From Desulfobacula sp. (GTDB lineage Bacteria; Desulfobacterota; Desulfobacteria; Desulfobacterales; Desulfobacteraceae), in assembly GCF_030145145.1 (NCBI RefSeq), contig NZ_JAQYWD010000007.1, forward strand, positions 1 through 64,000: a stretch of 64,000 bases of DNA, written 5' to 3'. A program made the position numbers and the translations under genes. This document shows, piece after piece, positions 26,792 through 35,642 of the stretch. Each line of letters opens with the position of its first letter. Within the stretch, counting starts at the first letter, position 1. Below the pieces are notes generated by a model. It was not told the origin of the DNA. It worked only from the letters and a program-made list of their open reading frames with translations, and did not search any database.

Positions 26792-27844
26792 CTAATCTTG
26801 TTTCTCGTACGAGTTCATGATGTTGCACACTTCACGGATGTCGATGTTAACCGGACAGCTTTTAACACATCTGCCGCATCCAACACACATGATCCCCTGG
26901 TCATATTTATCCAGAAAATATTTGAGCTTATGCATAAACCGCTGCCTGACTCTCTGGGTCTTGGTCCCCCTGGGATTATGTCCTGTGGAATGCATGGTGA
27001 ACAAGGGCGACATGCAGGTGTCCCAATTTCGGATCCTGTCAGATATGTTTTGCTTGGTCTCATCCTGAATGTCAAAACACCAGCACGTGGGACAGACGAA
27101 CGTACACGTGCCGCAATTAATACAGGAAAATGAAATATCTTCCCAGAACGGCGCTTCATACAGCTCCAGAATGGTTTTTTCTTTTAACCGGGTGGTGTCC
27201 ATATGGGACACAATATTTTTTTCAGCTTGTTTGCGCAAAATATCCAACAACATCTGGCTTTCCGTTTCATCGGCGGTTGTATAAAACCCGCAGGCGTCGA
27301 TAAAGGCATCTCCCTTATCTGTAAGGACTTTTGCCAGATATGTATCGTCCAGATCCGCCAGCAGAACATCCAGGCCGTCTTCACCAAATGGCCCGGAACC
27401 TGCCGAAGTGGAAAAATCAAAGGGTCCGGGGGTGTTTATGCCCAGCCCGATGAACGTTGTTGCATCATAAGCGTCGCACCAGTAAGGATCTCGATAATCA
27501 ACCGTATCAAAATTAAGCTTGACCAGTTCCATTGCCTTTGCATCATAGGGTCTGATTCCCACAACCGCCCGGGGGGTATAATCGGTTGCCGTTCTTTTCA
27601 TGATGTGGTGATCTTTTTGTGATTCATCCAGGCTGGTGAAGAGCATTTTTTCTGTTTGCGGGAACAGTACTGATTTCGCCGACATAACCGTATCAGGATA
27701 CGTCATGTCAGGCAGGGTGTCATTTTCAAGGGGCTTGATAAGACAGCCGTTTTTATCTTTAACAGGACCAAAGAGCCGATAGGTTTCCCTGGATTTCCCA
27801 ATCCCCTTGGCCCAGTTTTTTTTATCAATAGTTATAAATCTCAT
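26792..27844 (-). CDS. flxB: FlxB-like iron-sulfur subunit (AsrA/HydB family)
   Basis: The 350-residue protein has the N-terminal domain of sulfhydrogenase beta/AsrA proteins (RAVVGIRPYDAKAME). Two C-terminal 4Fe-4S motifs follow: CINCGTCTFVCPTCWCFD and CVGCGRCVKSCP. It should pass electrons between the FAD/NAD subunit and the other iron-sulfur subunits. An AAGGG lies before the ATG. It is between flxC and flxA with short spacers of about 16 bp on each side. Confidence 0.85.
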   Translation of the reverse strand: MRFITIDKKNWAKGIGKSRETYRLFGPVKDKNGCLIKPLENDTLPDMTYPDTVMSAKSVLFPQTEKMLFTSLDESQKDHHIMKRTATDYTPRAVVGIRPYDAKAMELVKLNFDTVDYRDPYWCDAYDATTFIGLGINTPGPFDFSTSAGSGPFGEDGLDVLLADLDDTYLAKVLTDKGDAFIDACGFYTTADETESQMLLDILRKQAEKNIVSHMDTTRLKEKTILELYEAPFWEDISFSCINCGTCTFVCPTCWCFDIQDETKQNISDRIRNWDTCMSPLFTMHSTGHNPRGTKTQRVRQRFMHKLKYFLDKYDQGIMCVGCGRCVKSCPVNIDIREVCNIMNSYEKQD

Positions 27845-27860
27845 TGTATACCCTTTTTAT

Positions 27861-28808
27861 TTATTTGATAAAATCGTCGGGATCATCCGGACTGTATGCG
27901 TCCAGAGGTGGCCGTTTGGTGATATCCAAGCCTGCTTCCCAGCCGAACAGGTCAAAGACGTCTTTATTCAGCTTTCTTGTAAAGTCCCTGACATTAATAT
28001 CCATGGGACAGGCTTCAACACAAGCACCACAGTCTGTGCAGCGGCCGGCACAATGAAATGCCCTTAAAAAATGAAAGGTGTTGACATCGGTTGTGTTCTG
28101 ACCCTTACCCACCCATTGGGGACCGGATTCATCAACAAAGCAGGTGGGACAATAGCATAAGGGGCAGGCATTTCTACAGGCATAACATCGGATACAGTTT
28201 TTTGTTAAGTCTTGAAAATGCTGCCATTTCGTATCCGGTGTCATTGCTTCTATTTTTTTAACATCGGGATAGGGGCTCTCAAGTGTCTGTTCCTCAACAA
28301 GGTCAGCGGCCAGTGCATCATAAATCACGGGATTTTTATGCAGACACAGACGGCAGTTTTGTCTTAAATAATCTGTTTTGTTGAGCGTTTCTTCCTTTAA
28401 GGCGGATTTAACCGTCAAGGCATTGCCGTCTTCTGAGAATTCGATGATATCATCCTCGAATAAGGATGCGATTTTGGTTTTATCGATCATTCCGTTACAG
28501 GGCACACCAATAATATACAATTGGTCTCTTTGAACCTGATTTTCAACAATATGGGTGACAATGTTCCTCGTGTCACATCCTTTGGCAATCACGGCTATTT
28601 TACCTTTATGCTGCCTGATATAATTGGCCAGATTAAGTCCACAGGTTGAATTGAAAACAAGGGTTTCAATGTCTTTTGTTGATGTGATGGCAATCGGGCT
28701 TGTTGCCATGGGAATCGTTCCATTTGCAAACCCAATAACTTTTTCAACTTCTCCTTTATCCAGAAGTTCAAAAGAAAGTTCCCTGATTTTATTGATACAG
28801 GTATTCAT
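27861..28808 (-). CDS. flxC: FlxC-like iron-sulfur subunit
   Basis: The 315-residue protein has an N-terminal F420-hydrogenase/dehydrogenase beta-like region with a CDTRNIV motif near residue 75 and a CGLNLANY segment. It then has the cysteine groups CRLCLHK, CIRCYACRNACPLCYCPTC and CTDCGACVEACPMDIN. This matches the FlxC position of Flx clusters, with two C-terminal 4Fe-4S centres and extra cysteines. AAAGGTAAG lies before the ATG. Its start is 10 bp after the stop of the selenocysteine MvhD/FlxD gene. Confidence 0.85.
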   Translation of the reverse strand: MNTCINKIRELSFELLDKGEVEKVIGFANGTIPMATSPIAITSTKDIETLVFNSTCGLNLANYIRQHKGKIAVIAKGCDTRNIVTHIVENQVQRDQLYIIGVPCNGMIDKTKIASLFEDDIIEFSEDGNALTVKSALKEETLNKTDYLRQNCRLCLHKNPVIYDALAADLVEEQTLESPYPDVKKIEAMTPDTKWQHFQDLTKNCIRCYACRNACPLCYCPTCFVDESGPQWVGKGQNTTDVNTFHFLRAFHCAGRCTDCGACVEACPMDINVRDFTRKLNKDVFDLFGWEAGLDITKRPPLDAYSPDDPDDFIK

Positions 28809-28818
28809 AAACTTACCT

Positions 28819-29244
28819 TTATTTAGTATAGTCCTTTACAAATTTCTCGTTTGGCCCAAGTGCCCTTACCCTGTCTGAGACCTCTTTCACCACATCCACA
28901 AATTTTGTTGCTTCTGCCGATGAGATCCATGAAAAATGGACCCTGTCTCGTTCAATCCCCATATGCTCCAAAAGATTTCCCATGAGTGCAAATTTTCTGC
29001 GTGCGTAATAATTACCTTCCAGGTAATGGCATTCACCCGGATGTCAGCCGGACACCCAGACAGCGTCTGCGCCTTCCCTCAGGGCTGACAAGATAAATTT
29101 GGGGCTCAGTCTTCCGGTACAGGGGATTCGTATTACCCGGATGTCAGCAGGATATTGCATTCGGCTTACACCTGCCAGATCTGCAGCACCATAACTGCAC
29201 CAGTTGCACAAAAAAGCAACAATCTTCGTATTGTTTTCAACCAT
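28819..29244 (-). CDS. flxD: MvhD/FlxD-family electron transfer selenoprotein with in-frame UGA
   Basis: From the ATG at 29244 (AAGGAGAG upstream) the frame runs 66 codons to TGA at 29044-29046, then stays open to TAA at 28819-28821, giving 141 residues. The TGA replaces the cysteine of the family motif GCHPGDCHY: here it reads [19 protein letters not shown], with U at residue 67. The N-terminal [19 protein letters not shown] and [12 protein letters not shown] supply the other cluster cysteines. MvhD passes electrons between HdrA and its partner. Sec at this place is known in some methanogen homologues. A stem-loop of SECIS type lies just after the UGA. Conventional callers split or truncate this gene. 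Confidence 0.88.
29011..29027 (-). promoter_or_regulatory. candidate bacterial SECIS hairpin (flxD)
   Basis: In the mRNA, AUUACC and GGUAAU pair around the 5-nt loop UGGAA. The apical loop begins 23 nt after the UGA, within the spacing of known bacterial SECIS elements, and contains the GG expected for SelB contact. The pairing is seen directly; the function is inferred. Confidence 0.6.
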
Positions 29245-29257
29245 TAGTGATCTCTCC

Positions 29258-32200
29258 TTATACTGCTTCATTCATCGCAAATATTTGTGCAAATATTTGA
29301 TTTGTATCAAACCCCTTAAGATGGATGGCACCGGATCTGCAGGAGGCAACGCACAAACCGCATCCTTTGCAAAGCACCGGATTGATTTCAGCCGTTCCTT
29401 CAAATCTGCCTTGAGTGGCAAAAGACGGCGCAGCATATGGACAGATGGAGACACAGACACCACAGGAACTACACACCATCGGGTCGATATTTGCCACATT
29501 GCCGCTGGTATGAATCGTTTCTTTTGCCAACAAGGTTACCGCCCGGGACGCTGCCGCCTGCCCATGGGCGATGGCTTCGTCAATGGGTTTGGGGTAGTGG
29601 GCAAGACCGCAAAGAAAAACACCATCGGTTGCAAACTCAGAAGGTCCTAATTTTGCATGTCTTTCCACAAAAAAGCCATCTTCATTCAGGGGGACTTTAA
29701 AGAAATTTGCCAGTCGTTCATCCTTGTTGGGGACAATGGCCGTGGCCAATGTTAACAGATCTGCCTCAATTTCCAGGGGCTGTCCCAGTACATGGTCCGT
29801 AACCGTTACCAAAACCTTGCCCTCTTTTAACTGAATATCGGGTTTATTCTCTAAAGCGTATCGGACAAAGATGATCCCGGCCTCCCGGGCCGCCTGGTAT
29901 TTGTACTCCCTTTCTCCATAGGTTCTGATATCCCTGTAGAGAATAAAGATTTCCATTTCCGGGTTGATTTTTTTAAGCGCCAGGGCATTGTCAATGGAAT
30001 GGGTACAGCAGACCCTTGAACAATAAGGACGATCCGGTTCCCTTGATCCGACACACTGGATAAATACGGCTGCGTTTAACGCTTTTAGTGATGGGTCTCT
30101 GTCAATGAATCGTTTGTCAAGGTCAAGGGTTGTCATGATTCTGTCATCCTTGCCATATTCGTATTCATTTGGAATATATGCTTTTGCACCCGTTGCAATA
30201 ACGGCGATGCCATGTTCAAGGGAGGACGGTTCTTTGTTGCACAATAATTCTGATTTAAAATTACCCACAAATCCTTCAACAGCTTCAAGGGTTGTGTTCA
30301 GATGGATGTGAATTTTTTCATTGTTTTCAACTTCCTGGACCAAGGATCCTAGCTCCTTGGCAATATCTTCGTCCTTGTAAGTATGAAAGAGATTGTTTGC
30401 CTGACCGCCAAGCCGTTGGTCCTTTTCAACCACATGAACATGGTACCCTTGCTGGGCAAGGGTTTTTGCCGCGGTAATGCCGGATATGCCACCACCAATG
30501 ACCATGGCCACCGGATTGACCTGCAGTTCTGCTTCCTCAAGGGGTTCCATCAGGGCCACCTTGGATACGGCCATGCGGACAAGATCCTTTGCCTTTTGAG
30601 TGGCCAGCTCCGGTGTGTCCTTGTGAACCCAGGAGGCATGATTCCGGATATTGGTCATTTCAAACAGGTATTTATTGAGGCCGGCATTTACCAGGGTTTC
30701 CTGAAACAGGGGCTCATGGGTTTTGGGGGTACAGGCGGCAACAACGATGCGGTTGAGGTTATTGGCCTTGATGATCTGGCTCATGCTCTCCTGGGTGTCC
30801 TGGGAACACGAGTAAAGATTATCAGAACAATATTCAACATAGGGCAGGGTGGCCGCATAATCCCGAACATTGGGTACGTTCACGACACTGGCAATGTTGG
30901 TGCCGCATTTACAGACAAAAACGCCGATTCTCGGACGATCGCCTATAATATTGGTTTCCGGGATGACCTCGGGGAGTTTTGTTTGGGTATTTCTGGCACT
31001 GGCCAGCATGGCACCGGCTTCACCGGCCGCTGCATTTGAATCCACCACTGACTGGGGGATATCCTTGGGGCCCTGGAAGGCGCCGGCCACAAAAATGCCT
31101 TTTTTGTTGGTTTCCACCGGTTTGAAAGTGGATGTTTTGGCAAAATTTCCATCGGTGAGTTCAATGCCCAGTTTTTTTGCCATGTCCACAATTTCAGGAG
31201 AAATTTCAAGACCAATGGACAGAACAATCATGTCAAAGATTTCATCAACTTTTTCGCCGCTCTCAGTCACATAAGTGACCTGCAGGTCATCTGAATCGTG
31301 AAGGGGATCAACGGTGTGAACCCGGCTTCTTAAAAATCGGATTCCCTGATCCTGGGCCCGGTTGTAATATCTCTCAAAATCCTTGCCATGGGTTCGCATA
31401 TCCATGTAAAAAATGGCGCAGTCAAGGTCATCTCCTGCATGTTCTTTGGCAATGACGGCCTCTTTCAGGGCATACATGCAGCAAACGGAAGAACAATATT
31501 TATTGTCGCATTTGTTCATGTCCCTTGACCCGACACACTGGAACCAGGCAATTTTTTTAGGTTCCTTATGATCGGACATTCTTGTCAGATGTCCGCTGGT
31601 GGGGCCGGAGGCGGAAAGAATCCGCTCAAATTCCATGGCGGTCATGACATTGGGATGATTGGCATACCCATAATTATCAAATTTAGAGGGATCAAAGGGG
31701 GTAAATCCCGGAGAGAGGACCACAGCACCTGCATCAATCTCTATGATTTCATCTTCCATGGTGTAATCAATGGCATCCATCTGGCAGATGTCTGAACAAA
31801 CCCCGCAACCGCCTGATTTAAAGTGCATGCACACCTCCCGGTCAATGGCCGGGGTATTGGGGACGGCCTGGGCATAGGGCACGTAAACCGGTTTTCTGCC
31901 TTTCAGGCCCATTTCATATTCCGATGGAATCATAAACGGGTGTTGTTTTGTGAACTCATTTTTGATTTTTTCAAGGGTGATATGACCTGTGGGGCAGACC
32001 GAGGCACAGGCACCACAGGCCATGCAAACGTCGGATTGAAGACCAAAGGGGGTATCAATCTTCATATCTGTTCCGCGGCCGGTGAGGCTGATGGCGCTGT
32101 TTCCCATTCTTTCACACATGCGTACGCAAAGTCCGCAAAGAATACAATCGTCATCCTGCTTAGGGAAACGGGGTTCTTTAATTTTGTACTCTTTTGCCAA

Positions 32201-32512
32201 CTTTTTTAAAAGCGGTACCTCCGGACATCTGGCATAAAGCATTTCAACAATGAGTTTTCTTCCCTGGTGCACAGCCGGGGTGTTGGTATTGATTTGCATG
32301 CCTTCCCATATGGGATAATTGCATGCCGTGACAAACTTTGTTCTTCTGCCGTCAAAGAGTTCAACTGTACAGATACGGCACATCCCTGCCGGTTCCAGTG
32401 CTTTGTGATGGCAAAGGGTGGGGATTTCCACACCGTATTTTTCGGCAACCTGAATGATATATTGCCCGTCTTCTCCTTGAACCTCTTTACCGTTAAGTTT
32501 AAAAGTTACCAT
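29258..32512 (-). CDS. NuoG-HdrA-HdrA fusion, iron-sulfur flavoprotein
   Basis: The 1084-residue protein starts with a NuoG/HydA-type [2Fe-2S] domain (C34, C45, C48, C64) and two 4Fe-4S motifs ([22 protein letters not shown]). Residues of about 203-510 follow the HdrA pattern but start in mid-protein, after the first FAD glycine motif: [33 protein letters not shown]. From about 525 a second HdrA unit has its own [12 protein letters not shown] (about 671-682), [17 protein letters not shown] and two closing 4Fe-4S motifs. It is probably the electron hub, linking NuoEF and MvhD. The first unit's missing FAD-binding start is encoded at the head of the operon. AAGGG lies before the ATG. Confidence 0.9.
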   Translation of the reverse strand: MVTFKLNGKEVQGEDGQYIIQVAEKYGVEIPTLCHHKALEPAGMCRICTVELFDGRRTKFVTACNYPIWEGMQINTNTPAVHQGRKLIVEMLYARCPEVPLLKKLAKEYKIKEPRFPKQDDDCILCGLCVRMCERMGNSAISLTGRGTDMKIDTPFGLQSDVCMACGACASVCPTGHITLEKIKNEFTKQHPFMIPSEYEMGLKGRKPVYVPYAQAVPNTPAIDREVCMHFKSGGCGVCSDICQMDAIDYTMEDEIIEIDAGAVVLSPGFTPFDPSKFDNYGYANHPNVMTAMEFERILSASGPTSGHLTRMSDHKEPKKIAWFQCVGSRDMNKCDNKYCSSVCCMYALKEAVIAKEHAGDDLDCAIFYMDMRTHGKDFERYYNRAQDQGIRFLRSRVHTVDPLHDSDDLQVTYVTESGEKVDEIFDMIVLSIGLEISPEIVDMAKKLGIELTDGNFAKTSTFKPVETNKKGIFVAGAFQGPKDIPQSVVDSNAAAGEAGAMLASARNTQTKLPEVIPETNIIGDRPRIGVFVCKCGTNIASVVNVPNVRDYAATLPYVEYCSDNLYSCSQDTQESMSQIIKANNLNRIVVAACTPKTHEPLFQETLVNAGLNKYLFEMTNIRNHASWVHKDTPELATQKAKDLVRMAVSKVALMEPLEEAELQVNPVAMVIGGGISGITAAKTLAQQGYHVHVVEKDQRLGGQANNLFHTYKDEDIAKELGSLVQEVENNEKIHIHLNTTLEAVEGFVGNFKSELLCNKEPSSLEHGIAVIATGAKAYIPNEYEYGKDDRIMTTLDLDKRFIDRDPSLKALNAAVFIQCVGSREPDRPYCSRVCCTHSIDNALALKKINPEMEIFILYRDIRTYGEREYKYQAAREAGIIFVRYALENKPDIQLKEGKVLVTVTDHVLGQPLEIEADLLTLATAIVPNKDERLANFFKVPLNEDGFFVERHAKLGPSEFATDGVFLCGLAHYPKPIDEAIAHGQAAASRAVTLLAKETIHTSGNVANIDPMVCSSCGVCVSICPYAAPSFATQGRFEGTAEINPVLCKGCGLCVASCRSGAIHLKGFDTNQIFAQIFAMNEAV

Positions 32513-32542
32513 ATATCGTATCCCTTATAGTGTCCCTCATGT

Positions 32543-34456
32543 TTATTTGATAACGATGGCATTAAATTTACATGCATCGTAACAAATTCCACATTTAATG
32601 CATTTATCCTGTTCCAGAAGGTGGGGTTCTTTTTTTTCACCCGTGATGGCATTCTGGGGGCATTTTTTTGCACAGACGGTGCAGCCGGTGCAGGCGTTCT
32701 CATCAATCTCATAAAAGAACAGGTTCTTACAGACACCCGCTTTACATTTTTTGTCAATGATATGAGATTCATATTCTTCCCTGAAATATTTAATGGTGGT
32801 CAGAACAGGGTTGGGAGCAGAGGTGCCAAGGCCGCAAAGTGAAAATTTTTCAATCATTGACCCCAGTTCTTCAAGCAGTTCAATATCGCCCTCTTTTCCC
32901 TTACCTTCACAGATGGCCGTAAGGATATCCAGGGATTGTTTGATCCCTTCCCGGCAAGGGTTGCACTGACCGCAGGACTCTTCTTTCAAAAAATCAAGGA
33001 AATATCGGGCAACATCCACCAGGCAGGTGTCCTGATCCATGACAATCATACCACCGGATCCCATTATGGAACCGACCCGGGCCAGTTGCTGGTAATCCAC
33101 GGGCGTGTCCATCAGGCTTTCCGGAATGCATCCGCCGGAAGGCCCGCCGGTTTGAATGGCCTTGAATTTTTTTTTCCCGGGTACCCCTTGTCCCATATTA
33201 AAGACAATCTCCCGTAAAGATATGCCCATGGGAACCTCAATCAAGCCGGTGTTCTTTACCTTTCCCACAAGACTGAAGGCCTTGGTCCCTTTGCTGTTAT
33301 CCGTGCCGAATCCTGCGTACCAGCCCCCCCCTTTGAGGAGGATGGCCGGAACATTGGCATAGGTTTCAACATTATTAAGGTTAGACGGTTGATCCCGGAA
33401 TCCTTTTTCAACGGTATGCACATATTTGGCTCTGGGCCGACCGACTTTCCCTTCAAGAGATGCCATGAGGGCCGTGGATTCGCCACAGACAAATGCGCCC
33501 GCACCGGTGGAGATTTTTATTTTAAAGGAAAACGTGCTGCCGGCAATATTATCCCCCAGCAGACCGTAGGCCGTGGCCTGTTTTATGGCGGTCACAAGCC
33601 GTTTTACTGCCAGGGGATATTCATTTCTGACATACATAAATCCTTGAGAAGATCCAATGGCAAGGCCGGCGATGAGCATGCCCTCAATGACCGAATGGGG
33701 ATCCCCCTCCAGAATACTTCGATCCATGTAAGCGCCAGGATCTCCTTCATCCGCATTGCAGATAATGTATCGTTCTCCGCTGAACTTTGCACAGGTAGCC
33801 CATTTAATACCGGTGGGAAACCCCCCGCCACCTCGACCTCGCAGGCCTGATTCCTTAATAGTGGTGATGATATCCTGGGGCTTGTTTGTCTTAAGTGCCG
33901 TAAGAAAGGCGGTGTATCCTTGTTTTCCAAAGTACTCTTCAATGCTGTCCGGGTTAATATACCCACAGTTTCTCAGAGCGATCTTCACCTGGCCTTTGAA
34001 AAAAGGGGTTTCCTCAAGAAAGGGGATGCCTTCCACAGGGTCAATATTTTCCTGGGGGTTGTCCATATCATTTTCAAGAAGAGACCGCGGGTCTTTTACC
34101 TGTCCTAAAATATGCTTTCGGGTCTTTTTGTTGTTAAACGCATTGTGTCTATAATCGTTGATAATATCCACAATGTTATCTTTGGTTACATTTTTATACA
34201 TCATGCGGGGTTTGGTCCTGGAAAGAATTTCAACCAATGGCTCAACCTCACAATAACCGATGCATCCTGTCTGGCAGATGTCAATGCCGGTATCGTTTGA
34301 GAATTCGTGTTTTGCCGCATCAAAGGACGCTCTTGCACCGGCTGCAATACCACAGGAAGCCATTCCCACATTCACTTTGATGGTTTCAGGAAGGTTCAGC
34401 TTTAGCCGGTATTCCTCTTTTATTTGTTCCAGATCTGTTACAGACTGAATAGTCAT
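32543..34456 (-). CDS. nuoF: NuoF-like NADH-binding FMN subunit
   Basis: The 637-residue protein has an N-terminal thioredoxin-like [2Fe-2S] segment (CGIAAGARASF, CQTGCIGYCE). The NuoF core carries GRGGGGFPTGIKW and ICNADEGDPGAYMDR for FMN/NADH, then an SLBB segment. A 4Fe-4S site, CGQCNPCREG, and two C-terminal ferredoxin motifs (CTGCTVCAKKCP, CIKCGICYDACK) follow. This is the HndC/HydB layout of soluble bifurcating dehydrogenases rather than the respiratory complex I form. GAGGGATGAATC precedes the ATG. Confidence 0.92.
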   Translation of the reverse strand: MTIQSVTDLEQIKEEYRLKLNLPETIKVNVGMASCGIAAGARASFDAAKHEFSNDTGIDICQTGCIGYCEVEPLVEILSRTKPRMMYKNVTKDNIVDIINDYRHNAFNNKKTRKHILGQVKDPRSLLENDMDNPQENIDPVEGIPFLEETPFFKGQVKIALRNCGYINPDSIEEYFGKQGYTAFLTALKTNKPQDIITTIKESGLRGRGGGGFPTGIKWATCAKFSGERYIICNADEGDPGAYMDRSILEGDPHSVIEGMLIAGLAIGSSQGFMYVRNEYPLAVKRLVTAIKQATAYGLLGDNIAGSTFSFKIKISTGAGAFVCGESTALMASLEGKVGRPRAKYVHTVEKGFRDQPSNLNNVETYANVPAILLKGGGWYAGFGTDNSKGTKAFSLVGKVKNTGLIEVPMGISLREIVFNMGQGVPGKKKFKAIQTGGPSGGCIPESLMDTPVDYQQLARVGSIMGSGGMIVMDQDTCLVDVARYFLDFLKEESCGQCNPCREGIKQSLDILTAICEGKGKEGDIELLEELGSMIEKFSLCGLGTSAPNPVLTTIKYFREEYESHIIDKKCKAGVCKNLFFYEIDENACTGCTVCAKKCPQNAITGEKKEPHLLEQDKCIKCGICYDACKFNAIVIK

Positions 34457-34552
34457 GATTCATCCCTCTTGTGATTTGATATGAAAGAATTTTTAACCTG
34501 CATAAATGAATATCTTTCATGTTTTTTGTGACAGAGTGATCTGCCATGGCCG

Positions 34553-35050
34553 TTATTCGTATTGATGTAATACAGTGTCGATTTGATCAGGCGCAATGCG
34601 ACCATGCATATCTTCATTGATTTTAATGACCGGGCCTAGACTGCAACAGCCGATACAACGAACAGATTCAAGGGTATATCGCTTGTCTTCAGTTGTTTCA
34701 CCGTCTTTAATCTCAAGGGTCTTTTCAAGCTGTTCCCGGACGCGTTCCCCCCCCCTGACATGGCAGGCAGTTCCAAGGCATATGGAAACAATATTTCGAC
34801 CCCTTGGTTCGAGGCTGAAGGTACTATAAAACGTGCCGACTTCGTAAATTTTGCTGTAAGGGATGTCCAGTTTTTCTGATGCGTACAAAAGCGTTGCCTT
34901 GGGAAGGTAATTGTATCGACGTTGAATGGCCTGAAGGATCATAATCAGATTTTCCTTTTCACCGTCAAATTCTTTTTCAATGATCTGGTCCAACTCCAGA
35001 TAATCGATTTCTTCACCATCATTGCCAGGTTGAGTCGTCACTTTACTCAT
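34553..35050 (-). CDS. nuoE: NuoE-like [2Fe-2S] subunit
   Basis: The 165-residue thioredoxin-like ferredoxin has the four cluster cysteines in CLGTACHVRGG and RCIGCCSLGP. The helical N-terminus includes LIMILQAIQRRYNYLP. It forms the NADH-dehydrogenase module with NuoF. GAGGAGAATTACAG precedes the ATG. Its start is 46 bp after the stop of the HdrA N-terminal piece, and nuoF begins about 96 bp later. Confidence 0.92.
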   Translation of the reverse strand: MSKVTTQPGNDGEEIDYLELDQIIEKEFDGEKENLIMILQAIQRRYNYLPKATLLYASEKLDIPYSKIYEVGTFYSTFSLEPRGRNIVSICLGTACHVRGGERVREQLEKTLEIKDGETTEDKRYTLESVRCIGCCSLGPVIKINEDMHGRIAPDQIDTVLHQYE

Positions 35051-35096
35051 CTGTAATTCTCCTCGATAATGAACAGATTTTTAAAAGCGCTTTAAA

Positions 35097-35483
35097 TTAC
35101 ACGGCTACAATCTGTTGTGTCACAGGACAGTTTTCAACACACTCTCCGCATCCGGTACAGCGGTCTGTGTATATGCTTCGGGCCCGTTTTTTGATTTTGA
35201 CCTTGAAATTTCCAGCAGTGCCTTCAATGGATTCAATGTCAGCGTATGTGATTAATTCAATGTTTAGATGCCGGCCGACCTCGACCAGTGTGGGTGAAAT
35301 AATTCACATGGCACAATCATTTGTCGGAAATGTCTTATCCAGTTGAGACATGACACCGCCAATGGAGGGGCTTTTTTCCACCAGATAAACATAGAATCCG
35401 GAATTTGCAAGATCAAGGGCTGAGAGCATGCCGGAAATACCACCGCCAATAACCACTACAGATCCTGTTTGTTTGCTCCTCAT
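35097..35483 (-). CDS. split HdrA N-terminal selenoprotein with in-frame UGA
   Basis: The ATG at 35483 follows AAGGAG. The frame reads 59 codons to TGA at 35304-35306, then continues to TAA at 35097-35099, giving 128 residues. It contains the HdrA FAD glycine motif [17 protein letters not shown] and a second motif, [18 protein letters not shown]. The TGA falls where HdrA has CAMC: it reads [18 protein letters not shown], with U at residue 60. One 4Fe-4S motif follows (C109, C112, C115, C119). Full HdrA is about 650 residues, so this is a stand-alone N-terminal piece. Its missing continuation matches residues from about 203 of the NuoG-HdrA fusion downstream. HdrA with Sec at this motif is known in other anaerobes. 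Confidence 0.85.
35271..35288 (-). promoter_or_regulatory. candidate bacterial SECIS hairpin (split hdrA)
   Basis: In the mRNA, CUGGUC pairs throughout with GGCCGG (four Watson-Crick and two G-U pairs) around the loop GAGGUC. That loop resembles the AGGUCU loop of E. coli fdhF. The loop starts 22 nt after the UGA. This is strong local support for selenocysteine insertion. Confidence 0.65.
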
Positions 35484-35584
35484 AAGTAACACTCTCCTTT
35501 TTCTATTATATCACTTAAACATTTTGATAACATGAAACTGCTTATAATCTTAAAAACTTATATTTTTTTAAAAAAGAGTTTATG

Positions 35585-35613
35585 TTATAAATCGATCCAT
35601 CAAATGGTGTCAA
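35585..35613 (-). promoter_or_regulatory. promoter of the Hdr/Nuo/Flx operon
   Basis: On the minus strand, TTGACA (35608-35613) and TTATAA (35585-35590) are separated by 17 bp. It lies about 100 bp upstream of the first gene and diverges from miaA. No operator is evident. Confidence 0.55.
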
Positions 35614-35642
35614 CAATTATCGAACGAACATAAATATTTGCT

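Noticed and set aside
29044-29046. TGA as a true stop or sequencing error in flxD
   Set aside because: Family sequence continues in frame for 74 codons, the TGA falls at a known Sec site, and a hairpin follows.
35304-35306. Split hdrA as a broken pseudogene
   Set aside because: Only one in-frame TGA, located at the known Sec position, with SECIS-like hairpin, good start and promoter; the missing part is present downstream in another protein.
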